Assembly: GCA_022824945.1 (NCBI GenBank)
Contig: JAJDYX010000001.1
Coordinates: 1-64,000 of the forward strand
Source of the DNA: Candidatus Latescibacterota bacterium
Lineage (GTDB): Bacteria; Latescibacterota; UBA2968
Direction: 5' to 3'
Length of the DNA stretch: 64,000 nucleotides
The position numbers were made by a program, and so were the translations under genes. Position 1 is the first letter of the stretch, and the number at the start of each line of letters is the position of its first letter. Shown one piece after another: positions 44,085-56,300 of the stretch. A model generated the notes under the pieces. The model was not told the DNA's origin. It made no database searches and worked only from the letters and a program-made list of their open reading frames with translations.

Positions 44085-44345
44085 CTAATGCGCCTTTTTG
44101 ATAATTTCCACCAACCGCCAGCGTTTGGTCTTACTCAAAGGCCGCGTTTCAACAACCATCACCTGATCACCTGATCTGGCTTCATTGTTCTCATCATGTG
44201 CTGCCAATTTTGAACGTCTTTGCATAACTTTTCCATAAAGGGGGTGTGGTACCTGCCGCCGTACCTCAACGACTATTGTTTTATTAGATTTGTCGCTAAC
44301 TACCAGCCCTACACGTGTTTTGCGATGCCTGCGAGTTTCCACCAT
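44085..44345 (-). CDS. rpsQ: Ribosomal protein uS17
   Basis: The 86-residue uS17 has the OB-fold family core ([28 protein letters not shown]). It ends the S10 group and lies 20 bases after rpmC. It binds 16S rRNA in the body of the 30S subunit. Confidence 0.96.
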   Translation of the reverse strand: MVETRRHRKTRVGLVVSDKSNKTIVVEVRRQVPHPLYGKVMQRRSKLAAHDENNEARSGDQVMVVETRPLSKTKRWRLVEIIKKAH

Positions 44346-44365
44346 ACAGCGATTCTCCTTAAAAA

Positions 44366-44578
44366 TTACGCATTGGGAAGTTCGCGAATACCCAGCTCGT
44401 GTTCTCGCAACACGGTTTTGAGCCGAGCGAGATCCCTACAAGCATCTCGAAACGCAATTGGATTATCGAGCTGACGCGTAGCCAACTGAATGCGAAGATT
44501 CACAAGTTCATCTTCCTGTTCAGCAATTCTTTCCCTTACATCGCTTGCGGTTAGATCTCGAATTTCATTCGGTTTCAT
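44366..44578 (-). CDS. rpmC: Ribosomal protein uL29
   Basis: The 70-residue uL29 is a helical hairpin ([33 protein letters not shown]). It sits near the exit tunnel and helps dock trigger factor and SRP. Its ATG overlaps the rplP stop by four bases (ATGA). Confidence 0.95.
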   Translation of the reverse strand: MKPNEIRDLTASDVRERIAEQEDELVNLRIQLATRQLDNPIAFRDACRDLARLKTVLREHELGIRELPNA

Positions 44579-44994
44579 TCGTCGTGTCCTCCGCGTTCTA
44601 CAAAGCGGACTTTAATGGGCAATTTCTGGCCGGCCAATTTGATTGCGCGTTGCGCGCTTTCGCGTGGCACGCCCTCAATTTCAAACATGATCCGCCCGGG
44701 TTTGATGACTGCTACCCAGTATTCGGGATTGCCTTTGCCTTTTCCCATACGGGTCTCTGCTGGCTTAACCGTAAGGGGTTTATCTGGAAAAACGCGAATC
44801 CAAATTTTCCCACCGCGTTTCAATGATTTGGAAATCGCCACGCGGGCAGCTTCGATCTGCCTGTTGGTAATCCAGCCCGGTTCAAGGGCCTGTAAACCGT
44901 ATTCACCAAAAGAAATATTAGCCCCTCGAGAGGCCATACCCTTGCGACGACCCCTCTGCTGCTTTCTCCATTTGACCCGTTTTGGCATTAACAT
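44575..44994 (-). CDS. rplP: Ribosomal protein uL16
   Basis: The 139-residue uL16 starts [19 protein letters not shown] and has [20 protein letters not shown] and [20 protein letters not shown]. It organises the A-site side of the peptidyl transferase centre. AGGAG lies 7 bases before the ATG. It is 22 bases after rpsC and overlaps rpmC by four. Confidence 0.97.
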   Translation of the reverse strand: MLMPKRVKWRKQQRGRRKGMASRGANISFGEYGLQALEPGWITNRQIEAARVAISKSLKRGGKIWIRVFPDKPLTVKPAETRMGKGKGNPEYWVAVIKPGRIMFEIEGVPRESAQRAIKLAGQKLPIKVRFVERGGHDE

Positions 44995-45016
44995 AATAGC
45001 GCTCCTGTCCCTACAC

Positions 45017-45667
45017 TTAAGTTGCCAGTTGGACGTCCTGGCCCATTTTTTCCCCGTGACAGATCCAAACTTTTACCCCTACAGTACCCGAGGTTGTATA
45101 AGCAGTAGATCTGGCATAGTCTATGTCAGCGCGAAGTGTATGGAGTGGAACACGCCCTGCAGGCTCTGATTTTTCAACGCGAGACATTTCCGCTCCGCCA
45201 AGACGGCCTCCACACACAACTTTAATCCCTTCAGCCCCCATGCGTACCGCCGAAGCAACAGCTTTTTTCATTGCACGGCGAAATGAGACGCGTTGCTCGA
45301 GTTGCCGAGAGATATTATCGGCGACGAGTTGTGCGTTGAGTTCCGGTCGCTTAATTTCGTTAATGTTGATATAAATTTCTTTGCCTGTCAGATGCTTTAA
45401 CTCATCTCGCAATTTATCGACCTCTGCGCCTTTACGCCCAATTACAATTCCGGGACGAGCAGTGTGAATCGAAATTGTCACCCGCTTAGGCGCACGCTCA
45501 ATGTCTATTTGTGCGACGCTTGCTCGCTGCAGACGGCTGGTAATATATCGTCTGAGCATGAGGTCTTCTTGAAGCAGGCTGGCAAAATCGCGATTGGCAA
45601 ACCAGCGCGAGCGCCAATCTTTGACAATCCCCAACCGCACTCCGATTGGATGCGTTTTCTGGCCCAA
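45017..45667 (-). CDS. rpsC: Ribosomal protein uS3
   Basis: The 216-residue uS3 starts (M)[20 protein letters not shown] and has the KH domain ([20 protein letters not shown]) and the C-terminal [20 protein letters not shown]. It is part of the mRNA entry site and helicase of the 30S subunit. The start is TTG (45665-45667), with AGGAG 7 bases upstream; the longer frame from 45697 lies in rplV. It is 10 bases after rplV. Confidence 0.96.
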   Translation of the reverse strand: MGQKTHPIGVRLGIVKDWRSRWFANRDFASLLQEDLMLRRYITSRLQRASVAQIDIERAPKRVTISIHTARPGIVIGRKGAEVDKLRDELKHLTGKEIYININEIKRPELNAQLVADNISRQLEQRVSFRRAMKKAVASAVRMGAEGIKVVCGGRLGGAEMSRVEKSEPAGRVPLHTLRADIDYARSTAYTTSGTVGVKVWICHGEKMGQDVQLAT

Positions 45668-45677
45668 AGTGATTCTC

Positions 45678-46019
45678 CTATTCCTCGTCTGAAACAACCA
45701 GCGTTATGTGGCTATATCGCTTGCGGATCATGCCAGCAGCACCACGTGGCTGAGGGCGCAACCGCTTTAACGCGATACCTCCATCGACAAATGCTTCTTT
45801 CACAAAGAGCGCTTCTTCAACCGCGGATTCTTCTTCGCGGTTGATCGCGTTTGCAACCGCGGATTGCAAGGTGCGCTCTACAATACGCGCGGCTTTCTTA
45901 GGTGTAAATTGAAGGATGTGAAAAGCTTCTTCCACATCTTTACCCCGCACGAGATCAACCACCTGTCGTACCTTGCGCGGTGAAATTCTTGAATAGCGCA
46001 ATACCGCCCGAGCTTCCAT
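45678..46019 (-). CDS. rplV: Ribosomal protein uL22
   Basis: The 113-residue uL22 has [20 protein letters not shown] near the start and the loop [20 protein letters not shown] that reaches into the exit tunnel, the site of macrolide-resistance changes in other bacteria. No obvious change is seen in the loop. It is 22 bases after rpsS. Confidence 0.97.
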   Translation of the reverse strand: MEARAVLRYSRISPRKVRQVVDLVRGKDVEEAFHILQFTPKKAARIVERTLQSAVANAINREEESAVEEALFVKEAFVDGGIALKRLRPQPRGAAGMIRKRYSHITLVVSDEE

Positions 46020-46041
46020 TTAAAATTCCCGTCTCAAAATA

Positions 46042-46332
46042 TCATTGCAAAGAAGTGGCGCGTTCAGTAGATCGTCCCGCACGTGCCCCCCGGTGCGTGC
46101 GCGTAGGGGCAAATTCACCGAGTTTGTGTCCCACCATATTTTCTGTAATATAAACGGGAATAAATTTATTTCCATTGTGTACAGCCAGCGTATGGCCGAC
46201 AAATTCTGGCGCGATTGTCGATCGTCTCGCCCATGTCTGAATAACCCGCTTATTACCAGCTTTATTCATCTGCTCGATCTTTTTTAAGAGACTCGGCTCA
46301 ATAAAAGGCCCTTTTTTAATTGATCGTGCCAT
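46042..46332 (-). CDS. rpsS: Ribosomal protein uS19
   Basis: The 96-residue uS19 starts [20 protein letters not shown] and has the conserved [20 protein letters not shown] and [19 protein letters not shown]. It lies in the head of the 30S subunit with uS13. It is 16 bases after rplB. Confidence 0.97.
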   Translation of the reverse strand: MARSIKKGPFIEPSLLKKIEQMNKAGNKRVIQTWARRSTIAPEFVGHTLAVHNGNKFIPVYITENMVGHKLGEFAPTRTHRGARAGRSTERATSLQ

Positions 46333-46348
46333 AAAATAATGCTCCTGA

Positions 46349-47173
46349 TTACTTGCGCCTCTGAATGATCATTTGGTCTGATTTATTTTTCTTTTTTCGC
46401 GTTTTATATCCTTTTGTGGGTTGCCCCCAGGGGGTCACCGGATGCCTGCCGCCTGTTGCCCGACCTTCTCCACCACCGTGTGGATGATCAATTGGGTTCA
46501 TAGCAACACCACGCACTTTCGGACGTCTGCCCAACCAGCGAATCCGTCCCGCTTTTCCGATAACGACATTTTCATGCTCTAAATTGCCGACCTGCCCAAT
46601 GGTCGCATAACACGATACAAGGACCAACCGACGCTCGCCAGAAGGCAGACGAAGAGTTGCAAAATTGCCCTCTTTCGCCATCACCTGAATTTCAGCACCT
46701 GCCGAGCGACCAATTTGTCCTCCTTTTCCTGGCTTGAGTTCAACATTGTGCACATTGCTACCCAGAGGAATATTCGCCAGAGGAAGTGCGTTGCCAGGGC
46801 GAATCTCTGCATCTGCGCCAGAGGTGACCTCATCGCCAACACTTAGACCAATTGGTGCCAGAATATAGCGTTTTTCACCATCGACATAATGTAAGAGTGC
46901 AATGCGTGCTGATCGATTTGGATCGTACTCAATGCTATGCACAATTGCAGGCACACCGGCTTTATCGCGCTTGAAATCAATTCGGCGATACTGGCGCCGA
47001 TGCCCGCCACCGCGACGACGGCTCGTGATACGCCCCCGATTATTGCGACCCCCAGATTTTTTGTTGGGTTCAACAAGTGATTTCTCAGGTGTATTTTTGG
47101 TAATCTCTTCAAAAGAAGAGACTGTCTTAAATCGCAACGAAGGCGTTAATGGGCGAAACTTTTTGACGGGCAT
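46349..47173 (-). CDS. rplB: Ribosomal protein uL2
   Basis: The 274-residue uL2 has the SH3-like core and the conserved C-terminal [20 protein letters not shown] followed by [16 protein letters not shown]. It helps form the peptidyl transferase centre and intersubunit bridge. It is 5 bases after rplW. Confidence 0.97.
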   Translation of the reverse strand: MPVKKFRPLTPSLRFKTVSSFEEITKNTPEKSLVEPNKKSGGRNNRGRITSRRRGGGHRRQYRRIDFKRDKAGVPAIVHSIEYDPNRSARIALLHYVDGEKRYILAPIGLSVGDEVTSGADAEIRPGNALPLANIPLGSNVHNVELKPGKGGQIGRSAGAEIQVMAKEGNFATLRLPSGERRLVLVSCYATIGQVGNLEHENVVIGKAGRIRWLGRRPKVRGVAMNPIDHPHGGGEGRATGGRHPVTPWGQPTKGYKTRKKKNKSDQMIIQRRK

Positions 47174-47178
47174 GAGAT

Positions 47179-47466
47179 TTATCCTTCAAAAAAGTCGATA
47201 CTGTATCCATCAGCAAGGGTGACAACAGCCTTCTTCCAGTTGGAACGGCGTCCTTGAAACCGTCCAAGTCGCTTGATCTTACCGTGCACTGTGCTCGTAT
47301 TAACCTTTACGACCTCGACCTCAAACATAGATTCAACCGCACGCTGAATATCGACTTTGTTTGCACCGCGGAGAACTTCAAATACATATTTATTCTGACT
47401 TTCCTGCAAATTAGAAGCCCGCTCTGTAATAACGGGACGCCGAATAATCTGCATAGAATTTTTCAC
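47179..47466 (-). CDS. rplW: Ribosomal protein uL23
   Basis: The 95-residue uL23 starts (M)[20 protein letters not shown], matching the family start. The start codon is GTG (47464-47466), overlapping the rplD stop as GTGA; an ATG four codons in (47454) is the alternative. GGGGGG precedes it. uL23 sits at the exit tunnel and docks trigger factor and SRP. It is 5 bases from rplB. Confidence 0.95.
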   Translation of the reverse strand: MKNSMQIIRRPVITERASNLQESQNKYVFEVLRGANKVDIQRAVESMFEVEVVKVNTSTVHGKIKRLGRFQGRRSNWKKAVVTLADGYSIDFFEG

Positions 47467-48095
47467 GAGGCCCCCCACAGAGCATGAATGCGAGAAATTG
47501 CACCGCATGTGAGAACCAGAACATCGGCATTGACCACATCATAAGTTGAAACTTGTGAAACGGGTAATACAGAAAGTCTGGGGATATTTCGACAGGATTT
47601 GACTGTATTTTCAGCAATACCATCTGTCAAGAGCAATATCTTTTGCCCCTGAATTTCAAGCATTTGTGTCATTTGTGCCATTCGCTTTGTCTTGGGCTCC
47701 TCAAGCTCAAAATCTTCCAGAACAGATATAGCTTTGCCGAGTGCTTTTTGCGAAAATGCCGAGCGGATGGCCAGCTTTCTGACTTTCTTGGGCACGCGTT
47801 CCCGAAAATATTTCGGCCTGGGACCATGTGCCACCCCACCGCCGATCAAAATAGGCGACCCAGCAGTGCCCTTACGGGCACGACCAGTACCTTTTTGTCG
47901 GTACATCTTCCGTTTTGTCCGATTGACTTCTGAGCGGGTTTTGGTCGAGGCATTGCCTTGCCGCTGATTGGTCAAATACGCTTTAATGACATAATAGATC
48001 GCGTCAGCCGATGGTTCAATTCCAAAAACTGTTTCGGGTAGCTCCATCGAGCCAACTTCTTCACCTTCAAGATTGCAAACATCAACAGATGCCAT
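47463..48095 (-). CDS. rplD: Ribosomal protein uL4
   Basis: The 210-residue uL4 has the tunnel loop YRQKGTGRARKGTAGSPIL and the conserved RSAFSQKALGKAISVLEDFE. In E. coli it also represses the S10 operon. It overlaps rplW by four bases and lies 17 bases after rplC. Confidence 0.97.
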   Translation of the reverse strand: MASVDVCNLEGEEVGSMELPETVFGIEPSADAIYYVIKAYLTNQRQGNASTKTRSEVNRTKRKMYRQKGTGRARKGTAGSPILIGGGVAHGPRPKYFRERVPKKVRKLAIRSAFSQKALGKAISVLEDFELEEPKTKRMAQMTQMLEIQGQKILLLTDGIAENTVKSCRNIPRLSVLPVSQVSTYDVVNADVLVLTCGAISRIHALWGAS

Positions 48096-48112
48096 AATCG
48101 CCTTACCTCAAA

Positions 48113-48736
48113 TCAGTTGCGTTTCTCAATAACAACCGTAGCTCCCTTACCGCCTGGCACGGCACCTTTTAAGAGGAGCAAATTTTGATTGGTATCTACA
48201 CTCACGACCTTTAAACCCCGAACAGTTACCCGCTCGTCACCCATATGGCCTGCCATGCGCATACCCTTAAAAACCCGCGAAGGATTCGAGCTTTGACCTA
48301 TTGAACCGGGGGCGCGATGCCGATCCGATTGTCCATGGGTTTTGGGGCCACCTCTGAATCCGTGACGCTTGACACCCCCCTGGAACCCACGACCTTTTGA
48401 TCGGGCAGTAACATCGACTACCTCGCCTGCCTCAAACATGCTGACATTGAGTGTCTCGCCTATAGCATATTCGGAGACATCATCAACGCGAAATTCTGCA
48501 AGACCTCGATGGGGATTAACATCTGCCTTCTTGAAAACCCCCTGATCTGCGCGGTTTAGCCGATTCGGCCGGATCTCATCGTACCCAACCCTCAATGCCA
48601 TATACCCATCTGAATCCCAATTTTTGATCTGCACAATGGGACACGGAACAACTTCGAGAACCGTTACAGGCACCAACATTTCTGCTTCATCAAATGCCTG
48701 GGTCATACCAATTTTTTTTCCAATCAATCCCAGCAC
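48113..48736 (-). CDS. rplC: Ribosomal protein uL3
   Basis: The 207-residue uL3 has GKKIGMTQAFDEAEMLVPVT at its start and the tip loop HGQSDRHRAPGSIGQSSNPS that reaches the peptidyl transferase centre. The start is GTG (48734-48736), two bases after the rpsJ stop, with AAGGTG overlapping rpsJ. Confidence 0.96.
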   Translation of the reverse strand: MLGLIGKKIGMTQAFDEAEMLVPVTVLEVVPCPIVQIKNWDSDGYMALRVGYDEIRPNRLNRADQGVFKKADVNPHRGLAEFRVDDVSEYAIGETLNVSMFEAGEVVDVTARSKGRGFQGGVKRHGFRGGPKTHGQSDRHRAPGSIGQSSNPSRVFKGMRMAGHMGDERVTVRGLKVVSVDTNQNLLLLKGAVPGGKGATVVIEKRN

Positions 48737-48738
48737 GG

Positions 48739-49047
48739 CTACACCTTGATTTCAATATCGATACCCGCAGGCAGATCCAGCTTCATCAGGGCATCTACCG
48801 TTTGGGGCGTTGAGTTGTGAATGTCGATAAGGCGCTTGTGTACGCGCATCTCAAACTGTTCACGAGATTTTTTATCGACATGTGGAGATCGCAATACCGT
48901 GTAGAGAGAGCGCCTCGTCGGCAGAGGAATGGGGCCTGAAATAAGTGCCCCAGTCCGTTTTGCTGTCCGAACGATTTCTTCAGCAGAGCGATCCAGCGCG
49001 TTGTGGTTGTATGCTTTTAGTCTAATTCTAATTTTTTGTGCAGGCAC
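48739..49047 (-). CDS. rpsJ: Ribosomal protein uS10
   Basis: The 102-residue uS10 has [20 protein letters not shown] and [20 protein letters not shown]. It is also the NusE elongation factor partner of NusB. The start is GTG (49045-49047) with AAGGGA upstream. It follows tuf at 20 bases and opens the S10 group. Confidence 0.97.
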   Translation of the reverse strand: MPAQKIRIRLKAYNHNALDRSAEEIVRTAKRTGALISGPIPLPTRRSLYTVLRSPHVDKKSREQFEMRVHKRLIDIHNSTPQTVDALMKLDLPAGIDIEIKV

Positions 49048-49067
49048 GAGGCATCCCTTCGCAGTTC

Positions 49068-50261
49068 TTATTCAACAATTTCAGTAATCACACCCGAGCC
49101 AATGGTTCGACCACCTTCCCGCACGGCAAATCGCAGTTCGGTCTCCATAGCGATGGGCGTAAGCAGTTCTACAGACATGGTCACATTATCGCCAGGCATC
49201 ACCATTTCTACGCCCTCGGGCAATTCTACTTTGCCTGTCACATCTGTTGTGCGAAAATAGAACTGAGGTTGATAGCCAGTAAAGAAAGGTTTACTCCGCC
49301 CACCCTCTTTGTCCGTCAGCACATAAACTTCGCCTTTAAACTTTTTATGAGGGGTCACTGAGCCTGGCTTGGCAACCACCATGCCGCGTTCAATCTCATC
49401 TTTGTCAACACCGCGAAGCAACAAACCGACATTGTCACCAGCCCTGCCCTCATCGAGCAGTTTGCGGAACATTTCCACACCGGTAACCGTTGTTTTGCGA
49501 CTCTCGCGAATACCCACAATTTCAACTTCCTCATTGACATTGACTACACCGCGTTCAATACGCCCAGTGCCTACAGTACCACGACCAGTAATTGTAAAGA
49601 CGTCCTCAACCGGCATCAAAAAGTCTTTGTCAATCTCACGCACAGGCTCCGGAATATTTTCATCTACTGCTTCCATCAACTCCCAGATACAGGCACAATC
49701 TTCAGAATCGGGATCGTCAGACTCTAAAGCTTTGAGAGCAGATCCCTGAATCACTGGCACATCATCACCGGGAAAATCGTATTGATCCAACAACTCGCGG
49801 ACTTCCAGATCGACCAGTTCGAGCAATTCTTCATCATCGACCATATCGACTTTATTCATAAATACCACGATAGAAGGCACATTAACCTGGCGTGAAAGCA
49901 GAATATGTTCACGGGTCTGAATCATGGGACCATCTGCGGCACTAACGACCAGAATCGCGCCATCCATCTGTGCGGCACCCGTGATCATGTTCTTCACATA
50001 GTCAGCATGTCCGGGACAATCTACGTGGGCATAGTGCCGATTTTCCGTCTGATACTCCACATGAGCCGTATTAATGGTGATGCCACGCTCTTTTTCTTCG
50101 GGTGCTTTGTCAATGTCGTCAAAGGGCATAAAATCGGCAAGCCCCTTGGCTGCCAGCGTCTTGGTAATAGCGGCAGTCAGCGTGGTTTTGCCGTGATCGA
50201 CATGCCCAATTGTGCCGATGTTGACATGGGGTTTATCTCGTTCAAATTTTTCCTTCGCCAT
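49068..50261 (-). CDS. tuf: Elongation factor Tu
   Basis: The 397-residue EF-Tu has G1 [10 protein letters not shown]3 DCPGHADY and G4 NKVDM, followed by the two beta-barrel domains. It brings aminoacyl-tRNA to the ribosome. AGGAGGAAAAT precedes the ATG. It lies 46 bases after fusA. No tRNA genes surround it, and it is the only tuf copy here. A slightly acidic insertion ([13 protein letters not shown]) is near residue 185. Confidence 0.98.
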   Translation of the reverse strand: MAKEKFERDKPHVNIGTIGHVDHGKTTLTAAITKTLAAKGLADFMPFDDIDKAPEEKERGITINTAHVEYQTENRHYAHVDCPGHADYVKNMITGAAQMDGAILVVSAADGPMIQTREHILLSRQVNVPSIVVFMNKVDMVDDEELLELVDLEVRELLDQYDFPGDDVPVIQGSALKALESDDPDSEDCACIWELMEAVDENIPEPVREIDKDFLMPVEDVFTITGRGTVGTGRIERGVVNVNEEVEIVGIRESRKTTVTGVEMFRKLLDEGRAGDNVGLLLRGVDKDEIERGMVVAKPGSVTPHKKFKGEVYVLTDKEGGRSKPFFTGYQPQFYFRTTDVTGKVELPEGVEMVMPGDNVTMSVELLTPIAMETELRFAVREGGRTIGSGVITEIVE

Positions 50262-50307
50262 ATTTTCCTCCTAAAAAGATCGAACGAAAGTAAAAAAACG
50301 CGTTCGC

Positions 50308-52401
50308 TTAAGTTGCAAATACATTGACTGAAGAGAGAATGTCTTCAGCGATGCTCTGCGGCATTTCCTCAAATTTGGAAAATTCCATTGAATAAATCGC
50401 GCGGCCCTGTGTAATAGACCGCAACTTTGTTGCATAACCAAACATTTCACTCAGCGGCACAGTAGCCGAGATGACCTGTGCATCGGGGCGGTTGACAATG
50501 CCTACAATATGCCCTCGACGCGCATTCAAGTCACCCATAACATCGCCCATATAATCTTCGGGCACAACGACTTCCACATCAAAAACAGGTTCCATAAGAT
50601 AAGTTTTAGACCTTCTGGCAGCCTCTTGAAAAGCCATTGAACCTGCAATCTTGAAGGCTATTTCAGAAGAATCAACATCGTGGTAGGAGCCGTCAAACAA
50701 TTCGACTTTGACATCATCTATTGGATATCCCGCTAAGACTCCACCCGTCATCGCTTCCTGAATTCCCGCACGTACGGCAGAAATATATTCAGACGGAATT
50801 GCACCACCTGTAATTTTGTTTTCAAAAATAAGTCCCGTACCGGGCTCACCGGGTTCCAGATTGATAACAACATGACCGTATTGACCACGACCACCACTTT
50901 GACGAACAAAGCGCCCGTGAATATTTTGAACAGCGTTGCGGATGGCCTCTTTGTAAGTGACCTGTGGTTTGCCAACATTGGCCTCAACTCTGAATTCGCG
51001 TTTGAGGCGATCCACAATGATCTCCAGGTGCAATTCACCCATTCCCGAAATAATGGTCTGTCCGGTGTCGGGATCAACAGCTACGTGAAATGTCGGGTCT
51101 TCTTCTGCCAGCTTGCTCAATGCGACGCCCAGTTGATCCTGATCAGCCTTGGTTTTTGGCTCAATTGCCACAGAAATTACGGGTTTGGCAAATTCCATTG
51201 CTTCCAATATCACAGGCTCTTTTTCATCGCACAGCGTCTCTCCTGTTGCCGTGTCTTTTAGCCCAACAACAGCTGCGATATCACCTACGGACACCGCATC
51301 AATCTCTTCCCGCTTATCTGCGTGCATTTGCAACATACGTCCGATGCGCTCGCGTTTGCCTTTGTTGGCATTGAGAACATAAGAACCTTTATTTAACTGA
51401 CCTGAATATACGCGGAAGTAAGTCAACCGCCCAACATAAGGATCTGTCATCACCTTAAAAGCCAAAGCAGCAAAAGGTACTTCGTCAGAAACCGGACGAG
51501 AAACCCCAATGTCGAAATTTTTGAGATCGTGTCCCACAATTTCAGGTACATCGTGAGGCGAGGGCAAATATGCGACAATAGCATCTAACAAGCGCTGCAC
51601 GCCTTTATTCTTAAATGCCGACCCACAAAGCACAGGCACAGCAGTACTGTTGATTACGGCCTGACGCAAAGCAGCTTTAATCTCTTCCTCGCTGATATCT
51701 TCACCTTCGAGAAATTTTTCCATCAAGGTGTCATCAAAATCGGAGACAGCTTCCAGCAATTGCTCGCGGCCTTCATAAGCGCGTTCTGCCAGATCGTTTG
51801 GAATACTATCTTCCGTAAACCTGGTGCCTAAAGAATCATCCTCGTAGGTCACGAGTTTCATCTTGATCAAATCAATCAAGCCCGTAAACATCTCCCCAGC
51901 CCCCACAGGCAACTGAACGGGAACAAAATTGGCCCCCAATCTTTCACGCATCATTTCTACTACGCGGTCAAAATCGGCACCCGTGCGATCCATTTTGTTG
52001 ACAAATGCAATCCGAGGGACGGAATATTTATCAGCCTGACGCCAGACTGTTTCCGATTGGGGCTCAACGCCTCCGACCGCGCAAAACAGCCCTACAGCAC
52101 CATCTAAAACGCGCAACGACCGCTCGACTTCGGCAGTAAAATCAACATGTCCTGGCGTATCGATAATATTGATACGATGGTCATCCCAAAAACACGTTGT
52201 AGCCGCCGACGTAATAGTAATGCCACGCTCGCGCTCTTGAGCCATCCAGTCCATGGTGGCAGCACCATCGTGTACCTCACCCATCCTGCGCAAAATACCC
52301 GTATAATAGAGAATGCGCTCGGTTGTGGTGGTTTTGCCTGCGTCAATGTGCGCCATAATTCCGATATTTCGGGTGCGCTTCAGGTCGTATTTTCTTGCCA
52401 T
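50308..52401 (-). CDS. fusA: Elongation factor G
   Basis: The 697-residue EF-G has G1 [16 protein letters not shown]2 [13 protein letters not shown]3 DTPGHVDF and G4 NKMDR. The later domains are complete ([20 protein letters not shown]). It drives translocation on the ribosome. ATG 52401 ([12 protein letters not shown]) is preferred over GTG 52410. It is 9 bases after rpsG. Confidence 0.98.
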   Translation of the reverse strand: MARKYDLKRTRNIGIMAHIDAGKTTTTERILYYTGILRRMGEVHDGAATMDWMAQERERGITITSAATTCFWDDHRINIIDTPGHVDFTAEVERSLRVLDGAVGLFCAVGGVEPQSETVWRQADKYSVPRIAFVNKMDRTGADFDRVVEMMRERLGANFVPVQLPVGAGEMFTGLIDLIKMKLVTYEDDSLGTRFTEDSIPNDLAERAYEGREQLLEAVSDFDDTLMEKFLEGEDISEEEIKAALRQAVINSTAVPVLCGSAFKNKGVQRLLDAIVAYLPSPHDVPEIVGHDLKNFDIGVSRPVSDEVPFAALAFKVMTDPYVGRLTYFRVYSGQLNKGSYVLNANKGKRERIGRMLQMHADKREEIDAVSVGDIAAVVGLKDTATGETLCDEKEPVILEAMEFAKPVISVAIEPKTKADQDQLGVALSKLAEEDPTFHVAVDPDTGQTIISGMGELHLEIIVDRLKREFRVEANVGKPQVTYKEAIRNAVQNIHGRFVRQSGGRGQYGHVVINLEPGEPGTGLIFENKITGGAIPSEYISAVRAGIQEAMTGGVLAGYPIDDVKVELFDGSYHDVDSSEIAFKIAGSMAFQEAARRSKTYLMEPVFDVEVVVPEDYMGDVMGDLNARRGHIVGIVNRPDAQVISATVPLSEMFGYATKLRSITQGRAIYSMEFSKFEEMPQSIAEDILSSVNVFAT

Positions 52402-52410
52402 CTTATTCAC

Positions 52411-52878
52411 TTACCAGCGATAATGTGCAAATGCGCGATTGGCTTCTGCCATGCGATGTGTTTCTTCACGCCGCTGCATTGCACGTCCTTGTCCGTTTGC
52501 TGCATCCATAAATTCACCGGCCAAACGCTGAGCCATCGTCTTTTCGCTTCGTTCTCTGGCAAATAAAATCAACCAGCGAATAGACAGCGCAAGACGTTCA
52601 TCGGGACGGACTTCTTCAGGCACCTGGTAAGTCGCACCACCGACGCGGCGCGATCTCACCTTGACAACCGGTTTGACATTGTCAAGTGCTTTTTCAAAAA
52701 TTTCTAAACCGGAATTTCCACTTCGCACTTCAACCAGATCAAGTGCCTCGTAAAAAATTCGTTCACCCACACTCTTTTTGCCCTTGCGAAACAAGCAGTT
52801 GACAAAACGCGTGACCAACAGACTGCTGTATTTGGGATCTGGAGCCAAATGTCGTTTTTCCGCTCGCCGTTTTCGCAT
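52411..52878 (-). CDS. rpsG: Ribosomal protein uS7
   Basis: The 155-residue uS7 starts [20 protein letters not shown] and has [17 protein letters not shown] and the C-terminal [13 protein letters not shown]. It nucleates the 30S head. The family start is ATG 52878; the frame continues upstream into rpsL without homology. In E. coli uS7 represses translation by binding the rpsL-rpsG gap; a hairpin lies in this 85-base gap here. Confidence 0.97.
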   Translation of the reverse strand: MRKRRAEKRHLAPDPKYSSLLVTRFVNCLFRKGKKSVGERIFYEALDLVEVRSGNSGLEIFEKALDNVKPVVKVRSRRVGGATYQVPEEVRPDERLALSIRWLILFARERSEKTMAQRLAGEFMDAANGQGRAMQRREETHRMAEANRAFAHYRW

Positions 52879-52904
52879 ATCGGGATATACCTTTTTTACA
52901 ATAA

Positions 52905-52934
52905 GGGGGATACGCCACCAAAGTGGTATCCCCC
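52905..52934 (-). promoter_or_regulatory. Hairpin between rpsL and rpsG (candidate uS7 operator)
   Basis: GGGGGATAC and GTATCCCCC form a perfect 9-bp stem (52905-52913 with 52926-52934) around a 12-nt loop that can extend with CAC/GTG. It sits 27 bases before the rpsG start. No T-run follows on the minus strand, so it does not look like a terminator. Confidence 0.5.
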
Positions 52935-52963
52935 ATGTTTTATCGAATAATAGGCACTCGAGA

Positions 52964-53335
52964 TTAACCCGCTTTTTTTGTGCCGTATTTGGAACGACCC
53001 TGTTTGCGATCTTCCACGCCAGTTGTGTCGAGTACGCCCCGAAGAATGTGATACCGAACCGAAGGAAGGTCCTTGACGCGACCGCCCCGGATGAGTACCA
53101 CAGAGTGCTCCATGAGATTGTGTCCTTCACCCGGAATATAGGCTGTTACTTCAAGACCATTCGTCAACCTGACACGCGCTACTTTGCGCAGAGCTGAATT
53201 GGGCTTTTTGGGTGTTGTGGTATAGACGCGTGTACAAACACCACGTTTTTGAGGACAGGCTCTCAAAGCGGGTGCAGAAGAACGCTTGCGCTTGGCTTTG
53301 CGCCCCTTCCGGACCAGTTGATTAATTGTGGGCAA
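52964..53335 (-). CDS. rpsL: Ribosomal protein uS12
   Basis: The 123-residue uS12 starts (M)[20 protein letters not shown] and has [20 protein letters not shown] with wild-type K43. The start codon is TTG (53333-53335), preceded at 5 bases by AAGGAGG, a strong site. It is part of the decoding centre. It is 55 bases after rpoC. Confidence 0.96.
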   Translation of the reverse strand: MPTINQLVRKGRKAKRKRSSAPALRACPQKRGVCTRVYTTTPKKPNSALRKVARVRLTNGLEVTAYIPGEGHNLMEHSVVLIRGGRVKDLPSVRYHILRGVLDTTGVEDRKQGRSKYGTKKAG

Positions 53336-53390
53336 CTCAACCTCCTTAATGTATGGGAGACTTGTAATATACCTGGTGTAATGATAGCTG

Positions 53391-56300
53391 TCAAGCATTA
53401 ATTGGAGGTAGGCCAATGCTCTCAGTACTCTCTTCTGCGAGGGCTTCAAAAACCTGCGATTCTTCCACCACATCTGTATCCAAATCGCGGTATTTCAAAG
53501 CACCTGTACCGGCGGGAATTAGGTGTCCGATGATCACATTTTCCTTTAATCCCAACAGCGTGTCAACTTTGCCCTGTACTGCTGCCTCAGTAAGTACGCG
53601 GGTAGTTTCCTGAAAAGACGCTGCAGAAATGAAACTCTCGGTCAAAAGAGAGGCTCGGGTAATCCCCAACAAGACGGGATTATTAGTTGCAGGATCGCCC
53701 CCTTCAGCGAGGACCTTCTCATTTTCCTCGAGGAAGCGGAATCGGTCAACGAGTTCGTCTTCGAGAAAATTGGTATCTCCAGGATCTGTCACCTGCACTT
53801 TCTGCAACATCTGCCGGACTATGGTTTCAATATGCTTGTCATTGATTTTCACACCCTGGAGCCGATAAACCTGTTGAATTTCGTCAAGGAGATATTCCTG
53901 AACTTTCCGATCTCCCAGAATAGCCAGAATATCGTGTGGATTTACCGACCCTTCAGAGAGACGATCACCAGCGGTCACGCGATCACCTTCTTGCACGCGC
54001 AGATGTCGTCCGTAGGGAATGGTGTATTTTTTTTCTTCGCCCTCATCAGCCGTGACCAGGACAACACGCGAGCCTCTCACCATACCACCAAAGCGCACCG
54101 AGCCATTGATTTCTGTTACTACAGAAGCCTCTTTGGGACGACGCGCCTCAAAAAGCTCAGCCACGCGCGGCAAACCACCTGTAATATCTCGTGTTTTGCT
54201 GCGTTCTCGCGAAATTTTGGCCAGTGTATCGCCAGCTGCTACTCGATCGTCATCGCGCACCACCAGACGCGCTCCCAGGGGAATGATATAATGGCCCAGT
54301 TCTTCGCCGTCTTCATCAACAACCAGAATGTGCGGAGATAAGGTGCGATCCCGATGCTCAATCACGACCAGTCCAGCAATGCTGGTGGTTTCATCGATCT
54401 CTTCGCGATATGTCATCCCTTCTACGAGATCCACAAACTGAATCCTACCAGCTTTAGGCGATACAATCACATTATTATAAGGGTCCCATTCGTAGAGCGC
54501 CTGGTCCTCTTCCACCTCTTGTCCCTCCCGCACGCGCAACACAGCTCCATGAGGTACATGGTAGTGCCCTCCTCTGACACGCCCCTGATCATCCTGTACT
54601 TCGATCTCACCATTCCGACCGACCACAACCCACGAATCTACATCGCGCTGGACAAACTCGAGATGCTTAAAGATGACTTTTCCAGCACGCTTTGCACCAA
54701 TCTCGGCCTGTTCGGCAATGCGGTTGGTAGTACCCCCAATATGAAAAGTGCGCAATGTCAGTTGCGTTCCCGGTTCACCCACACTCTGGGCCGCGATAAC
54801 ACCTACAGCCTCTCCAATATCAACAGGTAGCCCGGTGGCGGGATTGCGACCATAACAGGCCATACAAACCCCTCGTCGAGTTTCACACGTCAATACGGAC
54901 CGCACAAAGACGCCTTCAATACCTGCATCGGCAATTTTGTCAGCCAATTCGTCATCCAATAAAACGCCTGCGTCAACAATGCGGTCACCTGTAATGGGGT
55001 CTTCCACATCCTCTAGCACTGTGCGTCCTACAATGCGGTCAGACAGTGATTCAACAACTTCTTCTCCTTCTTTCAGAGCTTCCATCTCAATGCCCAATAT
55101 CGTTCCGCAATCGGCTTCAGAAATAACCACATCTTGCGACACATCCACCATGCGACGCGTCAAGTATCCCGCTTCAGCGGTCTTCAAGGCCGTATCGGCC
55201 AGACCCTTGCGACTGCCGTGCGTCGAAATAAAATACTCAAGCACGGTCAGACCTTCTTTGAGCGACGAAATAATAGGTGTTTCAATAATTTCGCCAATCG
55301 CTCCCGTCAATTTCTTTTGCGGTTTATTCATCAGCCCGCGCATACCACCAAGTTGCTTGATCTGATCGTCGTTACCTCGTGCGCCCGAATCCTTCATAAT
55401 CCAGATCGAATTAAAACCATCTTCGGCTTTTTCAAATGCACCAATCATGGCCTGGGCAATATGATTAGTCGTATGCTGCCACACATCAATCACTTTGTTG
55501 TAGCGTTCGCCCTCAGTAATAGCCCCGATCGCGTGTTGTTCAATAATTTTTTCCACTTCGTCCATAGCACCGGTAATCAACTCTTCCTTTTCGGGAGGCA
55601 CGACCACATCACTCACCGCAATCGAAATACCCGACCGCGTCGCATAATCGTATCCCAATTTCTTCAAGCCATCAAGGAAATCTGTCGTAATGCGGTTGCC
55701 ATACCGACTGTGGACTTCAGAAGAAACTTTTCGGATACCTTTGTCATCAATCAATTCATTGATAAAGGGCATCGTTTCGGGGATAATTTCATTAAAAATG
55801 ACGCGCCCAACTGTCGTTATCAAAAGTTTGCCATCAATGCGAACGCGCACGGCTTCGTGCAGGCCAATGCGTTCAAAATCATACGCCATGCGAGCTTCAC
55901 TGGTACTGCTAAAAGTTTTGAGATCCTCTTCCTTACCGTGAACAATTTTTGTCAGATAATACAGACCCAATGCTATTTCCTGGGGTTTATCGACCACAAC
56001 AGGAGACCCATCGGCGGGTTTGAGCAAATTATTTGAAGACAGCATCAATACCCGCGCTTCAATCTGGGCTTCGAAAGAAAGCGGCAGATGCACAGCCATC
56101 TGATCACCGTCAAAATCGGCATTAAACGCCGCACAGACCAGAGGATGAATGCGAATGGCTTTGCCTTCTACGAGCACGGGTAAAAACGCCTGAATGCCCA
56201 GGCGATGCAACGTCGGGGCGCGATTGAGTAAAACGCAGTGATCCTGGATAATTTCTTCGAGGATATCCCATACTTCGACGCGCTCGCGTTCGACCAATTT

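Noticed and set aside
49048..50307. tRNA genes next to tuf
   Set aside because: The gaps are only 20 and 46 bases, too short for a tRNA, and nothing resembles one.
55134..56036. 300-codon plus-strand frame
   Set aside because: It is antisense to rpoC, which is unambiguous.
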